A DNA stretch of 64,000 nucleotides, from NCBI RefSeq assembly GCF_027579695.1, contig NC_083578.1, forward strand, positions 558,001 through 622,000, written 5' to 3'. The DNA comes from Neoarius graeffei (Eukaryota; Chordata; Actinopteri; Siluriformes; Ariidae). The notes under the pieces were generated by a model. That model was not told the DNA's origin and did not search any database. It saw nothing but the letters and a program-made list of their open reading frames with translations. Shown here one piece after another: positions 45,176-57,469 of this stretch (positions are counted from its first letter, which is position 1; each line of letters starts with the position of its first letter). A program made the translations under genes and the position numbers.

Positions 45176-45410
45176 GTTGTCATGAAATTTAAAATCACCT
45201 AATTTTTCTCTTTAAATGATACATTTTCTCACTTTAAACATTTGATGTGTCATCTATGTTCTATTCTGAATAAAATATGGAATTTTGTAACTTCCACATC
45301 ATTGCATTCCGTTTTTATTTACAATTTGTACTTTGTCCCAACTTTTTTGGAATCGGGGTTGTACCTTGTCCTCAATAAAGAGAAAGTTGAAAAAAAAAGA
45401 AATAAATATC

Positions 45411-46849
45411 TAAAATTTATTTCATTATCTGCCAATAGAAGATTATTTCAATCCTGAACTCAGTTATAAAGAGTGTCGATGGAGCTGCTGCAGCGTGATC
45501 TGGTGTCGGAGTTCCTCAAGTACAGCAGAGAGATCGACAAGGAGCGCATCACCTTCAGAACTGGCCTTTTTACACAAAACCTTCACTGTCTGTTCTCCTC
45601 TTTCAGCCATAACATTCAGCTGATTCCTCTGTAACGTGTCCTTGGATTGGTGAAGGGTGTGATATCACTTCAACTTCAACCTGTTGTTCTTGTTGTTGAT
45701 GTTGATGTTCTGGTTGAACTTCCATGACTTTGAATGCTTGGAATTCCTGTGAGCTGGATTGAGGCACATTATGTGAAATGAGAACTTCATGAATTCCATG
45801 TATAGAAAGTGACTATTGATCTCTTTGTGGCTTCCTTCAACCTCTCAGCTTCTACTTCAGTAAAATCCACTGAGAGCAGATATTCACATTGGTCAAATGT
45901 AAACAGATCATCACCGATCTTATGCCAAGGTCTTTCAGGAATGCTGCGTGGATGTGGATGTTCTTTGTTTTGGAATCCTTTTTGGTCTGTTTCACACTTC
46001 ACACCATATCTGTAGCTATTTTAGATCTTCCAGGCCAGAAACACACTTCCTGTTCTTTCATGGACTTTCAGTTCTCACTGATATCTGATCTGTTCTCTTG
46101 TAAACAGAACACTGTAGGTGCTTTCAGACCATCGGACAGGTTACATCGCTTCAGCGTTCTTACTGACGGTGAGAATGGAAACAGGAAAAACTCTTTATGA
46201 TATGGAGTAAGTCTGTAGAACTGTTTGGTCCAAAAGCACCTAATGTTTAGTTCTGAAAGTTCTCTGAAATTCCACTTTTCTCCAATTTCTTTGGCAGCTT
46301 GATCCCTTCATTCCGGCTGGTCATGCTGTCCTGCCCTTTTCAGGTCGTCAGTGTTATACTTTCAGTCTCTCTTTTCATTTGATGCAGGTAAGTTCAGTAT
46401 TAGTATTTGTATTTAAGTGTGTTTCACTGTCAGGTGTCTTTGTTTCTGGTGAGTATACTCTGAGGGACTTCAGCTACCTGAATTTCCTTTCCTGGCTTTT
46501 ACTGAACTTTTACTTGATGCTTTTCCAACCTCATCACCAGTCTCTCTGTTCTAACTGGAGCACAGCTCATTTTCTTTTCCATGATAGCTTCATGTTCGTG
46601 GTTTGTGGTCTGACTGCACTTGGACCACTCTTCCATACACAAATACAAAACTGCTAGCATTTCTTTTTCTATTTGCTCAGAGAACTGTTCCAATCCAATC
46701 ATTGCACTAGATGCAAGAGCTACTGGTCTCTCCTCTGAAGTAAAGCAGCTCCTGAAGCTCCCAAAATAATAATAATAATAATGATAATATGGAATAATGT
46801 AGAAACTTTTCAGCAGCATGCTGTCTGAAATAATGTACAAGCACCTAGA
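45411..46849. other. Unassigned non-coding DNA
   Basis: No gene is supported. A short open stretch at 45478-45570 reads MELLQRDLVSEFLKYSREID, which I do not recognise. It has no convincing splice donor and could be an exon remnant or repeat. The remaining sequence is AT-rich with small repeats and an (AAT)n at 46766-46782. Confidence 0.5.
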
Positions 46850-48720
46850 GATGTAACAGCTACTCCCCGAGGAGCAAAAAGGATTCCAGAAAGGTTCAAG
46901 GGGTCCTAAAGACCAACTCCTCATTGATACTATGGAACTGCAGGAGAAGAAAAGCCAGTGTTGCTATGGCCTGGATTGACTACTGTAAGACATACGATAT
47001 GGTTCCACATTCCTGGATCCTGGAGATGCTAAAGCTGATTGGAATAGCTTCTAATATTCAATGACTGATACATGAAAGTATATCAAACTGGAAAACAGTT
47101 TTGACATCTGGAAATCAAAGTCGGAGATGTTAGAGTCTGGCAAGGCATATTCTAGGGTGATGGCTGATCCCCACTGCTGTTTGTCATCTGCTTAATACTG
47201 CAAAGATCTAAAGGCAGATATCAACTGAGGAAAGACACCGAGTCCCTGAACCATCTATTGTACATGGATGACTTGAAGCTGTCTGTAAAAGACGAAGATG
47301 AGGTGGACTCCCTGGTAAACACTGCGTGGGTGTGTAGTGGTGACATCAGCATGGAGTTTGGCCTTAAGAAGTGCAGCATTCTCGTTTTGAAGAGAGGTGA
47401 AGTTGTGAAGATGGAAGGAATTGACCTGCCAGATGGGCGTAAGATGAAAACAGTGGAGGATGATGGGTACAAGTACCTTGGGGTCCTTGAGTACAATGAC
47501 TTCCTCCGTGTATAAATGAAGGATTTGTTGAAAAGTGAATATTTCTGTTGACTGGAGAAAGTCCTAAAGTCAAAGATGAATGGAAGAAACATCGCTATGG
47601 CTATGAATACTTGGGCCGGGTCAGTCCTCAGGTACTGTATGGAGCCGGGATTATTCGTTGGACTAAAACAGAGCTTGAGAACATGTTTAGGAAGGCAAGG
47701 AAGCAGTTGACATTCTTTGGAATGCTACACCCGTGAGCAGATGTCCATCTTTATCTACCGAGAAAACGCGGAGGTTGTGGGCTGACTGGAGTGGAGTATT
47801 GTGTACGTGCAGAGGAGACGGGGTGAGTGTATTCCATTCAGAGAAGTGAAGAACCATCACTTTTGGCAGTGAGGAGTGACAGCTTATAGAGAGCAAAGGA
47901 AGTTGGGACTCTTCAGCATTTCCAAGAAAAGAAGAGAGTGAAGAGATTAGAGAGCTGGAGGGTGAAGGCCTTACATGGTCAGATCTAACAGCTAACTGAA
48001 GACATAAGGCCCAAGGCATCGTGGGAGTGGATGAGGAGGTGAGACTGAAAAGAGATGGAACGACTCATCACAGCAGCCCAAGATCAAACGCAGTGAAAGT
48101 GAAACTCAAGAAATAAATGCTGTCTCTGCTCTGTAGAATGTGTGGAGTGAAAGACGAGACAGTGGCCCACTTATTGTCCAAATGCAGTAAGGTGACGCAG
48201 GGGGATATAAGCACTGGGACAACAATGTAGCCAGAATCTTGCACTGGTCACTCGCAAAGGAGCATGGGCTCGTTATCGCAGAAAAATGGTACGAACATAA
48301 ACCAGAATCAGTGATGGAGGATAAAAGGATAAAGTTTTATGGGACTTTGCCATCGAAATGGATCATAAAATACAGAATGCAGGCCCACACAGCTGACACC
48401 ATATTGATTGACACAAAAGAGAAACACTGCCTGATAATCGATATCGCTGTACCCGGAGACGTTGGCATCGCTGATGAGGAGAGAGAAAAGACTGAAAAGT
48501 ACCAGGACCTCAGAAGAAAGGTGGTGCATCTATGGGACATCAAGACGTGTGTGGTACCAGTGGTTGTTGGTTCGTTGGTATGGTTACCAAAAACCTCGCC
48601 AAACATGTGGAGAAGATTGGCATCAGAGTAAAGATAGAACTTCTGCAGAACGCTGCATTACTCAGTTCTGCAAGAATCCTGAGAAACGTGCTGGAGGTCT
48701 GAGGCTGTTAGTTGCAGCTT
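46850..48720 (+). pseudogene. R4/Dong/Rex6-like LINE remnant
   Basis: The RT region is heavily decayed: LPEEQKGFQKGSRGPKDQLLID near 46865, YMDDLKLSVKDEDEVDSLVNT with catalytic YMDD near 47262, then FGLKKCSILVLKRGEVVKMEG and DGYKYLGVLE. A CCHC-type finger (LCRMCG..DETVAHLLSKCSKV) is near 48130. The 48239-48631 frame matches the C-terminal restriction-like endonuclease region (EKWYEHKPESVMED, LIIDIAVPGD, KYQDLRRKVVHLWDIK). This clade cuts specific sites with that endonuclease. It has many stops. Confidence 0.78.
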
Positions 48721-49143
48721 TTCCTCAGTACATGGACACATTAAACAGTATTTTAAAATATACCAGTAACACAGGTTCTTGTTAAAAATGTTTGAAGGGA
48801 CTCGCCTACGTCTAACAGTTACAGTGACTTTTTATCTAACTGGCTTTCAGTCTGACTCACAGTGTGATTCTGAGAATAAATTCCGGTTCTGGGAGGAGAA
48901 TTATTACTGTAGTGACTTCAAAAAGCGGTTGCTCTAATCGCTGTCAGTTCCACACTGTGAGCTCAAACAGGTGCGCACATGTGTGTGTGTGTGTGTGTGT
49001 ACGCACTTATACTCTGTGAAAAGACTGATGTTTTATATTGTGCTCTGAATGAAGTAATGTTTTATTTATTTGAGTTTAGTCTGCTGCTGTTCATGATGCC
49101 ACACGATGTTCTTGCTTTGATGCCCTTCAGTGCATTTTTAATA

Positions 49144-49700
49144 CAATCCTGATTCCAAAAAAGTTGGGACAAAGTACAAATTGTAAATAAAAACGGAATG
49201 CAATAATTTACAAATCTCAAAAACTGATATTGTATTCACAATAGAACATAGACAACATATCAAATGTCGAAAGTGAGACATTTTGAAATTTCATGCCAAA
49301 TATTGGCTCATTTGAAATTTCATGACAGCAACACATCTCAAAAAAGTTGGGACAGGGGCAATAAGAGGCTGGAAAAGTTAAAGGTACAAAAAAGGAACAG
49401 CTGGAGGACCAAATTGCAACTCATTAGGTCAATTGGCAATAGGTCATTAACATTACTGGGTATAAAAAGAGCATCTTGGAGTGGCAGCGGCTCTCAGAAG
49501 TAAAGATGGGAAGAGGATCACCAATCCCCCTAATTCTGCACCGACAAATAGTGGAGCAATATCAGAAAGGAGTTCGACAGTGTAAAATTGCAAAGAGTTT
49601 GAACATATCATCATCTACAGTGCATAATATCATCAAAAGATTCAGAGAATCTGGAAGAATCTCTGTGCGTAAGGGTCAAGGCCGGAAAACCATACTGGGT
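49144..49700 (+). mobile_element. Truncated Tc1-like element, 5' half
   Basis: Begins after TA with CAATCCTGATTCC and is about 99% identical to 43359-43915, including the transposase start ([14 protein letters not shown], 49506). It stops at ACTGGGT (about 49700), where Tx1-like LINE coding begins. The right half and right TIR are absent downstream, so it was truncated by a deletion or rearrangement rather than only interrupted. Confidence 0.9.
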
Positions 49701-51985
49701 CAATCTGTGACAACATTACTTTGATTCGGGATGTTTTGGAAGTCTCAAGATTGTTGGGTTTGGATACTGGTCTGATTTCTCTAGATCAGGAAAAGGCATT
49801 TGACAGAGTAGAACACCAATACTTATGGAAAGTTCTGACAGCTTTTGGTTTCAGCCCAGGTTTGTTGCTAAGATCAGGGTTTTGTATTGTGGCACTGAAA
49901 GTGTATTGAAGTTTAACGGTGATTTATGTTCTCCTTTCAAAGCTCGGAGAGGAATAAGACAAGGTTGTTCCCTCTCTGGTATGTTGTATTCTTTGGCAAT
50001 AGAGCCCCTTTTGCATAAGTTGAGAAATGTCATATCTGGTTTAACTATACCTTCTTGTCATTCAACTTCTTTATTGTCTGCTTATGCTGATGATGTGGTA
50101 CTAGTAAAAAATCAAAAAGATGTTGATGTTTTAATTAATACAGTTACAGAGTTTGGCAAGATATCTTCAGCAAAGGTTAATTGGAATAAAAGTGAAGCGA
50201 TGTTTAAAGGAAATTGGGAAGGTGGGACTCCTATTTTACCTCAAGGTCTGAAACTGTGTGGAAATGGTTTTAGATATCTGGGTGTGTTTTTAGAGGACAG
50301 CCAAACAGAATTAAAGAATTGGGAAGGGATTCTTGAAAAGGTGAAAGGGAGACTTAAGCAGTGGTCTTCGTTATTGTCACACATGTCCTTTAGAGGCCGT
50401 GTTCTTATTTGCAACAACTTAGTAGCATCCTCACTGTGGCATCGCCTAATGGTTCTAAATCCTCCCCAGAATTTACTTTCTAATATTCAAACTGAAATGG
50501 TTAATTTCTTTTGGGATAAGCTGCACTGGATTCCACAAAGTATATTGTTTTTACCTAAAGATGAGGGGGGTCAAGAATTTGTACATCTGGCCAGTCAAGT
50601 TGCAGCTTTTCGCCTTCAGTTTTTTCAAAGACTGCTTGTTGTCCCTGCAGACCTCTCGTGGAGACCTTTGGTGTATACTATACTGCAATGGCTAGGAGGT
50701 CTGAAGTTGGATTTTTCTCTTTTTTTTAATGGACCCTAAGAGACTGCCTTTCAAGAATCTGCCTTCTTTTTATTGTGGACTTTTCAAGGTGTTATGTCTA
50801 TTTAAGGTACAAATATGTGATTCTTCAATGTCTGCACTTTTACTGTTAAAGGAATCTTTAATAAGAGGGGCAAAATTGGATTTGTCAAAGGAGTTTGCCC
50901 TGCCATTGGATAGCATCCTGGAAAATAGTGGACTTAAAACTTTGGGAAACCTGGTTGCTCTAGCAGGGCCTGCACTTGATAAAGTGGAACCTATGGTTTC
51001 TGCTATGAATATGAAGTCTGCACGGGTTGTGTCCCAATTGTTAAAGAAATGGAAGGAGCTTTTAACAAAGAAGGAGTGTGATATATTGCATTCTTTCTTT
51101 GCTGGGGACACTGATGTTAGGTCTCTATTTCCAAAACTGACATTTACACCACAGTTTGATGGGAGTGATGGACCTTTGTTGAATGTAACTTGTATGGAGA
51201 AAATGTATCTTGATGAAATTGATGGCAAGGGATTTTATAAAGTTTGTGTAAAGGTTATTAATAAATCTAAACTTAGTATGAAGGCTGATACACCATGGCG
51301 TGGTAAGCTTGGGTTGGATGAGAGTGTAAAACCAAATGGGAGAACTTTATATAAACCACCATTAACAAAGAAATATGGAGATTTGCAATGGAAGATTTTA
51401 CATGGAATTGTAGCAGTTAATTCTTTTGTCTCAGTATTAAATCCAATGGTTGATGATACATGTCCTGGCTGTGATGAAAGAGAGACTGTGTTTCATTGTT
51501 TTATGGAATGCCATCGGCTTAATTCAGTGTTTCAGCTGTTGGAGTGCATTTTTATAAGTTTTGTTTTTGTTTTTTCCATTCATGTTTTTATTTTGGGCGT
51601 AAAGTACATTAAGAAGCACCAATGTTGTTGCCAGTTATTAAATTTTGTTTTGGGGAAAGCTAAGATGGCAATTTGGGTCAGTAGGAGGAATATAGTTGAA
51701 GATTCCTCTGATCAAGACCCAGTGTGTGTGTTTAAGAGATTGGTAAGGCCAAGAATGTTGATAGATTTTAGATATTATGCTGAAATGAAGGACTTTGATA
51801 GCTTTGATAAGGTGTGGTGTTAGAGGGGAACTTTGTGTTCAGTCAGAGATGGTGAATTGGTTTATGCAGAATGTCTGGTTTGATCTTTTCTATTTATTTA
51901 TTTATTTATTTATTTCATTTATTATTTGTTTTGTTCATCAAAATTAATGAATCATTGTAATATAAGTGAACACAGCTCATTAAAG
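49701..51985 (+). pseudogene. Tx1-like (L1 group) LINE ORF2, 3' half
   Basis: Starts inside the RT at SICDNITLIRDVLEVS. Motifs: GLISLDQEKAFDRVEHQYL, a frameshift near 49855, GIRQGCSLSGMLYSLAIEPLL, catalytic LSAYADDVVLV (about 50085), FRYLGVFLEDSQTELKNWE and NFFWDKLHW. The frame stops at 50739 and resumes in 50729-51823 with the C-terminal region, including a CPGCDERETVFHCFMEC zinc-finger-like motif near residue 245. A poly-A-poor 3' end is near 51985. Long frames suggest modest decay. The 5' half is missing. Confidence 0.87.
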
Positions 51986-52138
51986 TCTTTTAAAAAGTCT
52001 CTCTCTCTCTCTCTCTCTTTCTCAATTCCAAGGACTTTAGTGACATGACGAGTATTGTGTTGTCAAAATTGTGTAAAGACATAAAGACAGATTCATGAAT
52101 CACAATAACACACACACACACACACACACACGACTGGG

Positions 52139-52189
<51 letters not shown>

Positions 52190-52198
52190 AAACCCAGT

Positions 52199-52264
<66 letters not shown>

Positions 52265-52697
52265 CATTTTGTATAATTTGGATTTGGATTTAAATAAAAA
52301 TGTTCTCAGCAGTCTGAAACTCAGATGATGTAACAGGAAAATGAGACATTGTCATGAACCGTCTCTGTCTCGCGTCTCTCAGACCGCAGCAGTGCGACAC
52401 TTCTGGTGCTGTACGCGACTGTCCCCCGTGTGCATGCACACCTCTGTAATTTCTGCACAACTCCTCCCACACGTTCTCGAGCAACCTGCTTTCATTTTGG
52501 ACTCTGATTCCCGTCATTTAAACCCTGTTTCCATTCACAGTTTGTCTTGTTTTTGTTCAAACTGGCTCAGATGTTCCACAGGCTGACAGGGTCCCCCTCC
52601 TCCTCCTCCTCCTCCTCCTCCTCTCTCCCTCATCTCTTCTTTTCTAATCTCATATCATATCTCTCTTCTTCTGCCCTCTCCTCCTCTCTCCTCTCCT

Positions 52698-52766
<69 letters not shown>

Positions 52767-52890
52767 ACAGTGCTATCTTACTCAGTGTAGTAGAAACATC
52801 TAGACCATGAAGTCACCAGCAATTTGTCACCAGATTCTGTGAATGGAATATGCACATGTTCACAGAATCGCCAACAGTGAACTTAACTGA

Positions 52891-52957
<67 letters not shown>

Positions 52958-53144
52958 AATCGGTGTGTGTTTAGACTATTGCACACTCTGAGCACTGTTC
53001 ATTAAAGACTGCTGTTCTGCTGATGTATTTCCTCACAGCTCTTTAATTCGCTTTACATCATCACTGTCTTTAACACAAGTCATCCTGTATTTCTTCATAT
53101 GTGTGTTATATCTCACACACACACACACACACACACTCTTTCAG
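51986..53144. repeat. Microsatellite cluster with hairpin
   Basis: (CT)n 51999-52020; (CA)n 52109-52130; (AC)n 52144-52187; (TG)n 52203-52259; (CCT)n 52596-52622; (TG)n 52699-52764; (AC)n 52892-52954; (AC)n 53115-53137. GACTGGGTTTTA at 52132-52143 and TAAAACCCAGTT at 52188-52199, extended outward by CA and TG tracts, form a large potential hairpin. No gene seen. Confidence 0.85.
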
Positions 53145-54105
53145 AGGGTGGAGACCTCGACTGGCTATCGTAGCCTGCAGGGAATTGGCTGTCAGACTTT
53201 CTGTCGCATGTCCCAGACCCGGTGAAATGTAACTGAATTGTCTTGGCCAGCCCTAAGGGTCCCATCTGCATCTCATCATTGCTGAGGAGTGTGCTCCCAT
53301 CACCCAATCAAGCATCCAGCCAGAGCAGGTCATGATATATTTTTTACCATATTAACATGCCATTGTTGTGTGTTATGCCTGATGTAAAGACTCTCGTCTC
53401 TGCGAGCCTACCACACAGATTTAATACTTGTCATTTTTAGACATTGACACCTGTTGCCTACACTTATTCAGGTGACATTGGGCATACCTAACAACATGTG
53501 TTTTCTTTCTCTCCCCCCCCCCCCCCCCCCAATCTGTCCCTCTGAGTTACATGTCGGTCCTGAGATTGAGATGCTGAACCTCTTCTGCCCCTCGGACCTG
53601 CCTGATCCATCCTGGTGCCCTGTGTCTGGTTGGAGTCTCATCGCATCGCTCCTGTGGAGGACGGCCCCATGAGGACAGTTGAAAGTCACACCTGGAGGAC
53701 GCTCTGGACTCTTACAGTAATGCTTTTATGGCTGAGGACTACAGTTGACTTGCTAACTTTAGGACTGCAGTTGTCATGAACAGTTTTACACTCAAGTTTC
53801 CATCAATGAAGAGTTTATAACATCAACAAAACTGACTTCATGTTAAAACTGTTAATGTTATAGTCATGCTGTCTGTTGTTGCCCAAATGAGGATGGGTTC
53901 CCTTTTGAGTCTGCTTCCTCTCGAGGTTTCTTCCTCATGTTGTCTGAGGGAGTTTTTCCTTGCCACCGTTGCCACAGGCTTCATCATTGGGGATAGATTA
54001 GGGATAAAATTAGCTCGTGTTTAAAGTCATTCAAATTCTGTAAAGCTGCTTTGCAACAATGTTTATTGTTAAAAGCGCTGTACAAATAAACTTGACTTGA
54101 CTTGA
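53145..54105 (+). mobile_element. L2-like LINE 3' end, 961 bp
   Basis: Same 3' UTR family as LINE F and 40097-40827, reaching further 5'. Ends AATAAACTTGACTTGACTTGA. Possible 7-bp TSD CTTTCAG at 53138-53144 and 54106-54112. Contains a C-run at 53515-53530. Non-coding. Confidence 0.82.
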
Positions 54106-54249
54106 CTTTCAGATTCTCAGGAACAGCCAGCTCAAAGTAAACATCTGTGCAAAGGAAGAAAGTGGGTGTTGGTGTCAATTCTCAGTAAAGTCAAGGTTTT
54201 TGCGGCTCCTATTCTCATTTCCTGTTAAAAAAAGCAAAACAAAACAAAA

Positions 54250-54612
54250 CTAATAACCCTTTATTCGTCACATGCACACTTCAAGCACAGTGAAATTCAT
54301 CCTCTGCATTTAACCCATCTGAAGCAGTGAACACACACACACACACACTCAGAGCAGTGGGCAGCCACACCAGAGCGCCCAGGGAGCAGTCAGGGGTTCG
54401 GTACCTCGCTCAAGGGCACCTCAGCACAAGGCCGCCTCACATCAACCTAACTTGCATGTCTTTGGACTGTGGGGGAAACCGGAGCACCCGGAGGAAACCC
54501 ACGCGGACACGGGGAGAACATGCAAACTCCGCACAGAAAGGCCCTCGCCGGCCACGGGGCTCGAACCCGGACCTTCTTGCTGTGAGGCGACAGCGCTAAC
54601 CACTACACCACC
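54250..54612 (-). mobile_element. SINE of a second subfamily, minus strand
   Basis: On the minus strand, the tRNA-like head (GGTGGTGTAGTGGTTAGCGC from 54612) and the middle (to about 54444) match the other SINEs. The 3' part (54250-54440) is different: it has AAGGTACCGAACCCCTGAC-like and GGATGAATTTCACTGTGC sequence and an AATAAAGGG end. Two subfamilies with one head and different tails are thus present. Confidence 0.82.
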
Positions 54613-54684
54613 TGCTGTTCATATAGAAAGCAGTTTTAGAGTTTCATTGCAAATTATGTCACCAAGAGGAAGCATATGTCCAGT

Positions 54685-55031
54685 CCATCGGACTCAAACC
54701 AACACCCATGCCACAGGGAAAGAACGTCACACTGTGAGATCACAATGTTTCGCGTTCTGATGTTTGAACATTGTGAACATTAACTGAAGCTCCTGATTTG
54801 TATCTGTGGGATTTGATGCATCGTGCTGCTGCCGTGTGATTGGCTGATTACAGAACTGCAGAGATTATTTTAAAACACACACACACACACACACAGCATT
54901 TTATAAACATGACTTTATCATTGACTTTTTTTTAAACAGTTTGTACACATGAACATGTTCAAGGTAACGTCTCTCCGAAGGATTCCATGAGCTTCACTCT
55001 CACAGAAACACTGAACAATCCTTAAACACAT

Positions 55032-55069
<38 letters not shown>

Positions 55070-55077
55070 ACGTATCA
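54685..55077. repeat. Copy 1 of a local ~400-bp duplication
   Basis: Shares a long stretch with 57765-58187: AACACCCA..CCACAG, GAGATCACAATGTTTC, GATTGGCTGATTACAGAAC, then AACATGTTCAAGGTAACGTC, CGAAGGATTCCATGAGC and a (CT)n(AC)n tract. Differences are few. Part of the shared block is also an interspersed repeat, but the distal half is found only in these two places in the window. Confidence 0.75.
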
Positions 55078-55189
55078 ACAGCATTGAGGGTCAAACTTTC
55101 AGAAATACTTCAGTCATCAATGTTACACTCAGGTTCTCACACGAGTGAGAAATTCTCACATTCTCACAAGTTCTCGCACAACTCTTCAT

Positions 55190-55830
55190 GTTTCTCTGGT
55201 CTATTAATCACCAGCTCTGTTTTATCAGCATTTAGCAGAAGAAAGTTCAACCTGTTCATTGTTTAATTTCTGATAGACATGCGTCTAAATGGAGGAGTTG
55301 GGAAAGATCAGGTGCATATCTCTGTGTGTCATCAGTGTAAGAATGAAAGTTAATACTCTATTTGCAAATGATGTCACCAAGAGGAAGCATATAGTTAGAA
55401 AAAAGTAAAGGGGCAAGAACTGATCCCTGGGGTACACCAACAGTTTACTTCACAGAGTGTGGAGATTGGATTATTGTACCTTATGTGATGATTGTTGTCT
55501 GGCAGGTAGGCAGAAATTTGATCAGCGACAGCCCTTTCAGGAAAATTAGAAATGGGTCTTAAGTTGTTCAGAGTTTGCGGGTCAAGGTTAGGCTTTTACT
55601 CAGTGGTTTAATAACGGCAGTTTAAAAAGTTGAGGGCACAGAGTGGCATGAAAAGTGACATTAATAAGAATAGGATTCATTAAAACAGGAAACATTTCCT
55701 TCAAAGGTTAGATGGTATTAGATGGTATAGGGTCCAATCTGTAGGTTGTAGGTTTGGAAGCAGTTACCAGGCTGCTGAAGGTCTCGGGGGAAACTCAGGG
55801 AAGGTCCAGCTGGTCCATGCCACATCCATC
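55190..55830 (-). pseudogene. Decayed L2/CR1-like LINE RT fragment
   Basis: Minus strand shows LLLNADKTELVI (about 55200-55240), a degraded ADDT-type region (about 55325-55345) and GVPQGSV (about 55415-55435). All frames are broken. Confidence 0.6.
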
Positions 55831-56489
55831 AGAGCCCTGAAGACTTCACAGTCATCACTCTGAGATGATTGTAGACCATTGATTTTACCTTTAATAAAGT
55901 CAATCTAATAAACAATTCAGAAAGTCATCCGCAGTGAACGAGGAGTCATTGTCAGGAGTGTCGTGTGTGAGTTTAATAACTGCATTAAACAGGGATGTGG
56001 ATTATTTCTCTTTGTGTTACATTAGAAGAATATTCTCTCCTCACAGCTGAGAGTGCACGTTTATAGTTTTTATAACGATCTACACAAGCAAAGTGAAAAG
56101 TCTCTTGTTTTGTTGTACACCATCTGCACTCGAGTCTTCTGCAGGTCTGTTCGAGTCTGTTTAAATATTCAAAAGTTTTGGAGTCTCCAAATGTGCATGT
56201 GTTACAGGAGAATAAGTTAGAAAAGATAGATGAACTCCTTCCCCTTTCTTGCCTTGTCTCGCAGAAAATAAGAAGCTATAGTCTGGAGGAGACGCCCCAA
56301 TCAGTGTCGCTGAGGCAGTGGATGAGAAACAACATTCAGTCAGAAATAAAATAATTTATATAAAAACTCTTTCACGAGAGTGATGCAGTGTTCAATAATG
56401 CAAACTTCATAACATGTCAGCAGGACATGGAGGGAGCAGAGATAAGCTTCTTCAGGGTTTTTTTTTATCTTAAAAGGTTAGCAGGTTTT

Positions 56490-56860
56490 GCAAAACATTC
56501 CAGTTTCCCTTCACTGGAACTCAGAGTCCAAACCTGCTCCAGCATGCTGATGCTCCTGTACACACAGCGAGCTCCATGAAGACGTGGTGTGTGAAGGTTG
56601 GAGTGAAGAACTCGAGTGTCCTGCACAGAGCCCTGACTGAACTCAACCCCACTGAACACCTTCAGGATGAACTGGAGCCTCATCATCCCAACATCAGGGT
56701 CTGACCTCACTAATGAACACACATCCAACAGCCACGCCCCAAAATCTAGTGGAGAGCCTTCTGAGGAGAGCGGACCTCATTATAAAAGTAAAGGGGAATA
56801 AATCTGGAGTGAGATGTTCAACAAGAACATCAGGGTGTGATGGTCAGGGGGCACATTTTG
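56490..56860 (+). pseudogene. Tc1-like transposase relic
   Basis: Contains the C-terminal part of a Tc1-like transposase in decayed form: CAGAGCCCTGACTGAACTCA (PD-L-NP-type), CATCAGGGTCTGACCTCACT, AAATCTAGTGGAGAGCCTTC and GGAGTGAGATGTTCAACAAG (near the 3' inverted repeat). No open frame. Distinct from the two Tc1 families at 2778 and 43359. Confidence 0.6.
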
Positions 56861-57469
56861 CAGATTTAAACAAAAATCAGTGCTTCATGTGGAAATACTG
56901 AGAAAAAGAAGAAACAATTCATACATATTTTCCTCCATCTGAACATTTTAGAAAAGTTTCAAGTCTTGTGGTTTGAGTTGTAGTTGCTTCAAGCTTCCAT
57001 GAGGTGTTTCTGTAAAATTAAAGTTTAAAAAATGTAAGCTTTTGCAACTTTTCTTCTTTTCTTTCTTCCTGCAGAATCCTGATGCACACACTGAGAAAGA
57101 TAAGATGCCTCAAGCTAGGGTTGGGGTTGTCGTTATATATGTACGATGAGGTTTAGTGTGCAGATCCCACCGAAGATACGATACATAAACAGAACATTAC
57201 AGATAAACCAGTCTATACCATATACAGTAGGGTTCAATAAACCTGCTGAGCTCAGCGTACACACCGTACACCTCACAACTAAGAACACTTCTTATTCCAT
57301 CTACTCTTCTACATGAGCAGAGCCACACCCAAACTCGACAGATGAAGATTGGATAAACAGGTGATTTTTTCCCCTTCATCTTCTGCCCAGTTTTAATGAG
57401 TCTATGCTCATGATGGCCTCAGAGTCCTGTTCCTGGCTGACAGGAGGGGAACCTGATGTGGTCTTCTGC
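56861..57469. other. Non-coding DNA, nothing recognised
   Basis: AT-rich sequence without recognisable coding, repeat family or structural RNA. The 60-codon frame on the minus strand near 57197-57379 has no support. Confidence 0.5.

Larger units (their letters stand above)
43359..45361 (+). mobile_element. Tc1-like element carrying a SINE
   Basis: Flanked by TA at 43357-43358 and 45362-45363. The terminal repeats read CAACCC(C)GATTCCAAAAAAGTT. It is inserted in the L1 3' UTR. The net length without SINE and its TSD is about 1.6 kb. A second, truncated and about 99% identical copy is at 49144-49700, so this family moved recently. Confidence 0.92.
36465..45397 (+). mobile_element. Full-length L1-type LINE with nested insertions
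   Basis: Flanked by a 13-bp duplication AGAAATAAATATC (36452-36464 and 45398-45410) and ends in a poly-A run. It contains a 5' UTR, ORF1, ORF2 and 3' UTR. Insertions: SINE fragment 37873-38017, L2-like 3' end 40097-40827, Tc1-like 43359-45361 with its own SINE. Without these the LINE is about 6 kb. It carries stops and frameshifts in both ORFs, so it is inactive. Confidence 0.9.

Noticed and set aside
45478-45570. MELLQRDLVSEFLKYSREID as a host exon
   Set aside because: No recognisable family, no good splice sites and no neighbouring exon; kept only as an unassigned note.
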